NCBI GenBank assembly: GCA_024036415.1
Contig: JAMWET010001664.1
Location: forward strand, 78,870-142,869
Direction: 5' to 3'
Source of the DNA: Prochilodus magdalenae
Lineage: Eukaryota > Chordata > Actinopteri > Characiformes > Prochilodontidae
Length of the DNA stretch: 64,000 bases
The position numbers and the translations under genes were made by a program. Numbering within the stretch: the stretch's first letter is position 1; each line of letters starts with the position of its first letter. Shown piece after piece: positions 62,405 through 64,000 of this stretch. The notes under the pieces were generated by a model that saw only the letters and a program-made list of their open reading frames with translations, was not told where the DNA came from and did no database searches.

Positions 62405-62545
62405 TTTGCGATGGTGGAAGTAATGGTGACCAGTTTGATTGACAGCTACAGTAAGCCATTGCTGAAGTACCTCAGGCGGAAGGAAGTGCTGGTTTTGGTG
62501 GTGTGCACTGTTGCGTTCCTCCTGGGCATTCCTCACGTCATGCAG
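62405..62545 (+). CDS. SLC6 exon after TM8, intact
   Basis: 141 bp, exactly 47 codons, between CTGCAG and GTAAAG. It reads FAMVEVMVTSLIDSYSKPLL, then KYLRRKEVLVLVVCTVAFLL and GIPHVMQ. Phe-Ala-x-x-Glu is the SLC6 signature following LGLDSQ, and the segment contains the next transmembrane helix. Unlike the exons upstream it needs no correction. The next exon (expected GGIYVFQL-) is not in the window. Confidence 0.85.
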
Positions 62546-63720
62546 GTAAAGAAAGTACTAGAATGGGGATGTGTACATTACTACATATTACGTTACCATT
62601 CACATTTGTGGCAATTAGTTGACGATATTAAAGTATCCATATCCTACACTGGTCTTGTATGTACGCATTTCAGTAACACATTTTTAGTAACAAACATTAC
62701 AATGGTCACTAAATGTTATGTTTCTATTATCAACTTTAGCCGAAATAGCAGGCGTTTTTTTGGTGTGCGCAGGGAAGGGAAGGATCTTCCGAAATCATCA
62801 ACAAAATTATGTGGTATTGTTTGAAACATGGCAAAGATCGGTTTTACAGAGAACAAACCTAAATATGCTATTTTCCTCTAAATGTTTTACATTTATTTGC
62901 TAAAGAAAACAGCATAAAATATAAAATGACTCCCAATATTTCACACTCACCAGATAAACAGTAATTATGTATTAGTCGAGCAAAAATGTATAAAAATGTT
63001 TTTAAAGATGTAAGGATTTTAGTTTACTCATTCCAAAAGTGACTAAAACGATCAACATAATGCTAAAGATAACAGTTTCCCCATGATGTCAACAATGTCT
63101 GTGCATCATGGTGCAGGCACCAACTGAAGTTAGCATGCTAATCAGCTAGCCCAGACTACCCTGTCTTGTAATACCACCAATAGTAAGTTATTGTAGTGAT
63201 GTGATGAATCAGTCCAGCATGAGAAGGTGACGTAGCGTTGAAGACGCTCTTGACGAGTAAAAAGATAAAGTTTGATGCTGAACAAATGCTGATCAGTGTT
63301 TCTTCTAGACTGGTATAAGCTTAAGAGGGAGAAGAAGGGACTGTGCTTTTCCTGGTTTCTTATGGTAGTGATAGGCAACGCAACTTTCTAATGACATGCT
63401 ACCCTTTCCTTGTTTGGAATATGAATACATATATGCACATAACAAAACAAAAACAACCACGCTAGCCTGCCTGATTACAAAGGTATCGCAATGGACACAA
63501 TATACTAGGGAAACTAGACACACAAGGTGAAACGGACAGGTAGACTCTATCAATAATACCAATAAGACTCTCCAACAATTACATCTTAAGGTATTAGCAG
63601 AGACTATCCAGAGTGACTACAAACTGCTCTAGTTTTCGTGATAATATCGCTAGTACAATAAGTTAGAGCAAAACACATGAGCTCATACCACTCCAGCATG
63701 GGACAGTGTATACAGAGAAT
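62546..63720. other. SLC6 intron, nothing seen
   Basis: AT-rich sequence of normal base balance with no recognised exon or repeat family. Confidence 0.5.
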
Positions 63721-64000
63721 CACATAAATATTAAGTAAACAACCTAACCCCATCCATTCTCATCAATATTATTAAAATTCTATAATTTCAACCAACACAT
63801 TACAATTCAAATACAAACAACTTCCAAAATTAACACAATCAACACATCACTTTCTAGTCCCCACCCTTAACTAATAGATTTCACTTAATACCTATATACT
63901 TCTACTCCTTTTACCACATTATCTTTCATATAATATTTTTATTTTATTCTCTTCTTCTCTAGCTATCTTTCCTTTAAGTAAATTTTATAATCTCCACAAA
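63721..64000. other. G-depleted right end of the window
   Basis: Only five G in the last 280 bases, while C stays near a normal share. The change from normal sequence is abrupt at about 63735. No repeat unit is visible. Its nature is unknown. Confidence 0.8.

Larger units (their letters stand above)
50427..62545 (+). pseudogene. SLC6-family Na+/Cl- dependent transporter gene, indel-damaged and partial
   Basis: Plasma-membrane symporter of the neurotransmitter/amino-acid transporter family. Segments in order: possible N-terminus 50427-50490; TM2 51819-51963; TM3 with the glycosylated loop 52071-52281; TM4 53185-53327; TM5 region 53585-53723; TM6 56314-56415; TM7 58305-58429; TM8 region 58564-58677; and the following exon 62405-62545. 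Most borders are GT-AG. Nearly every exon before 58.7 kb carries single-base insertions or deletions, while the last (FAMVEVMVTSLIDSY...LLGIPHVMQ) is clean. Motifs include [27 protein letters not shown] and VWVNAA...NSIGIGFGS. The TM1 exon is absent and the C-terminal third is beyond the window. The substrate is not determined. I labelled it pseudogene for its present reading, but assembly error is the likelier cause. Confidence 0.7.

Overview
The window is vertebrate nuclear DNA, almost certainly from a ray-finned fish. It is AT-rich, its genes have many introns with GT-AG boundaries, and it carries dispersed fish-type repeats: Tc1/mariner remnants, a tRNA-derived SINE and palindrome-ended MITEs. 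An ostariophysan (characin or catfish-like) fits the repeat types, but the sequence does not prove it.

Layout. (1) About 0.3-10.8 kb, + strand: a T-box transcription factor, best matched to fish tbx6. Eight coding exons are read, and the N-terminus is unresolved at the left edge. (2) 10.8-14.7 kb: the space between two convergent genes, with no gene seen. (3) 14.7-44.8 kb, - strand: a flotillin-2 (flot2) gene spread over 30 kb. Exons 2-11 are clean and include two alternative 91-bp third exons. The candidate first exon lies in a CpG-rich promoter region and carries small indels. (4) 45-48.6 kb: no host gene, but a pyrimidine-rich tract and a complete inverted-repeat transposon remnant. (5) About 50.4-62.5 kb, + strand: an SLC6-family Na+/Cl- dependent transporter gene. 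Its exons are in the right order with mostly good splice sites, but nearly all contain single-base indels. The exon that should encode the first transmembrane segment is replaced by a long CAT repeat. The last exon seen (62.4 kb) is clean, and the gene must continue past the right edge. (6) 62.5-64.0 kb: no gene; the last ~280 bases are almost devoid of G.

Function. tbx6 is a mesoderm/somite transcription factor, flotillin-2 is a lipid-raft scaffold protein, and the SLC6 gene is a plasma-membrane solute symporter. Nothing in the sequence suggests that they work together; this is ordinary vertebrate gene order.

The observations most worth following are: the mutually exclusive flot2 exon pair with matched length and phase; the insertion-rich damage confined to roughly 44.7-58.7 kb, which looks more like uncorrected long-read sequence than a decayed gene; an unidentified exon-like reading frame between the two alternative flot2 exons; three copies of a 255-bp palindrome-ended MITE; and the abrupt loss of G at the right end. 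I found no operon, CRISPR array, phage or other prokaryotic-type system.
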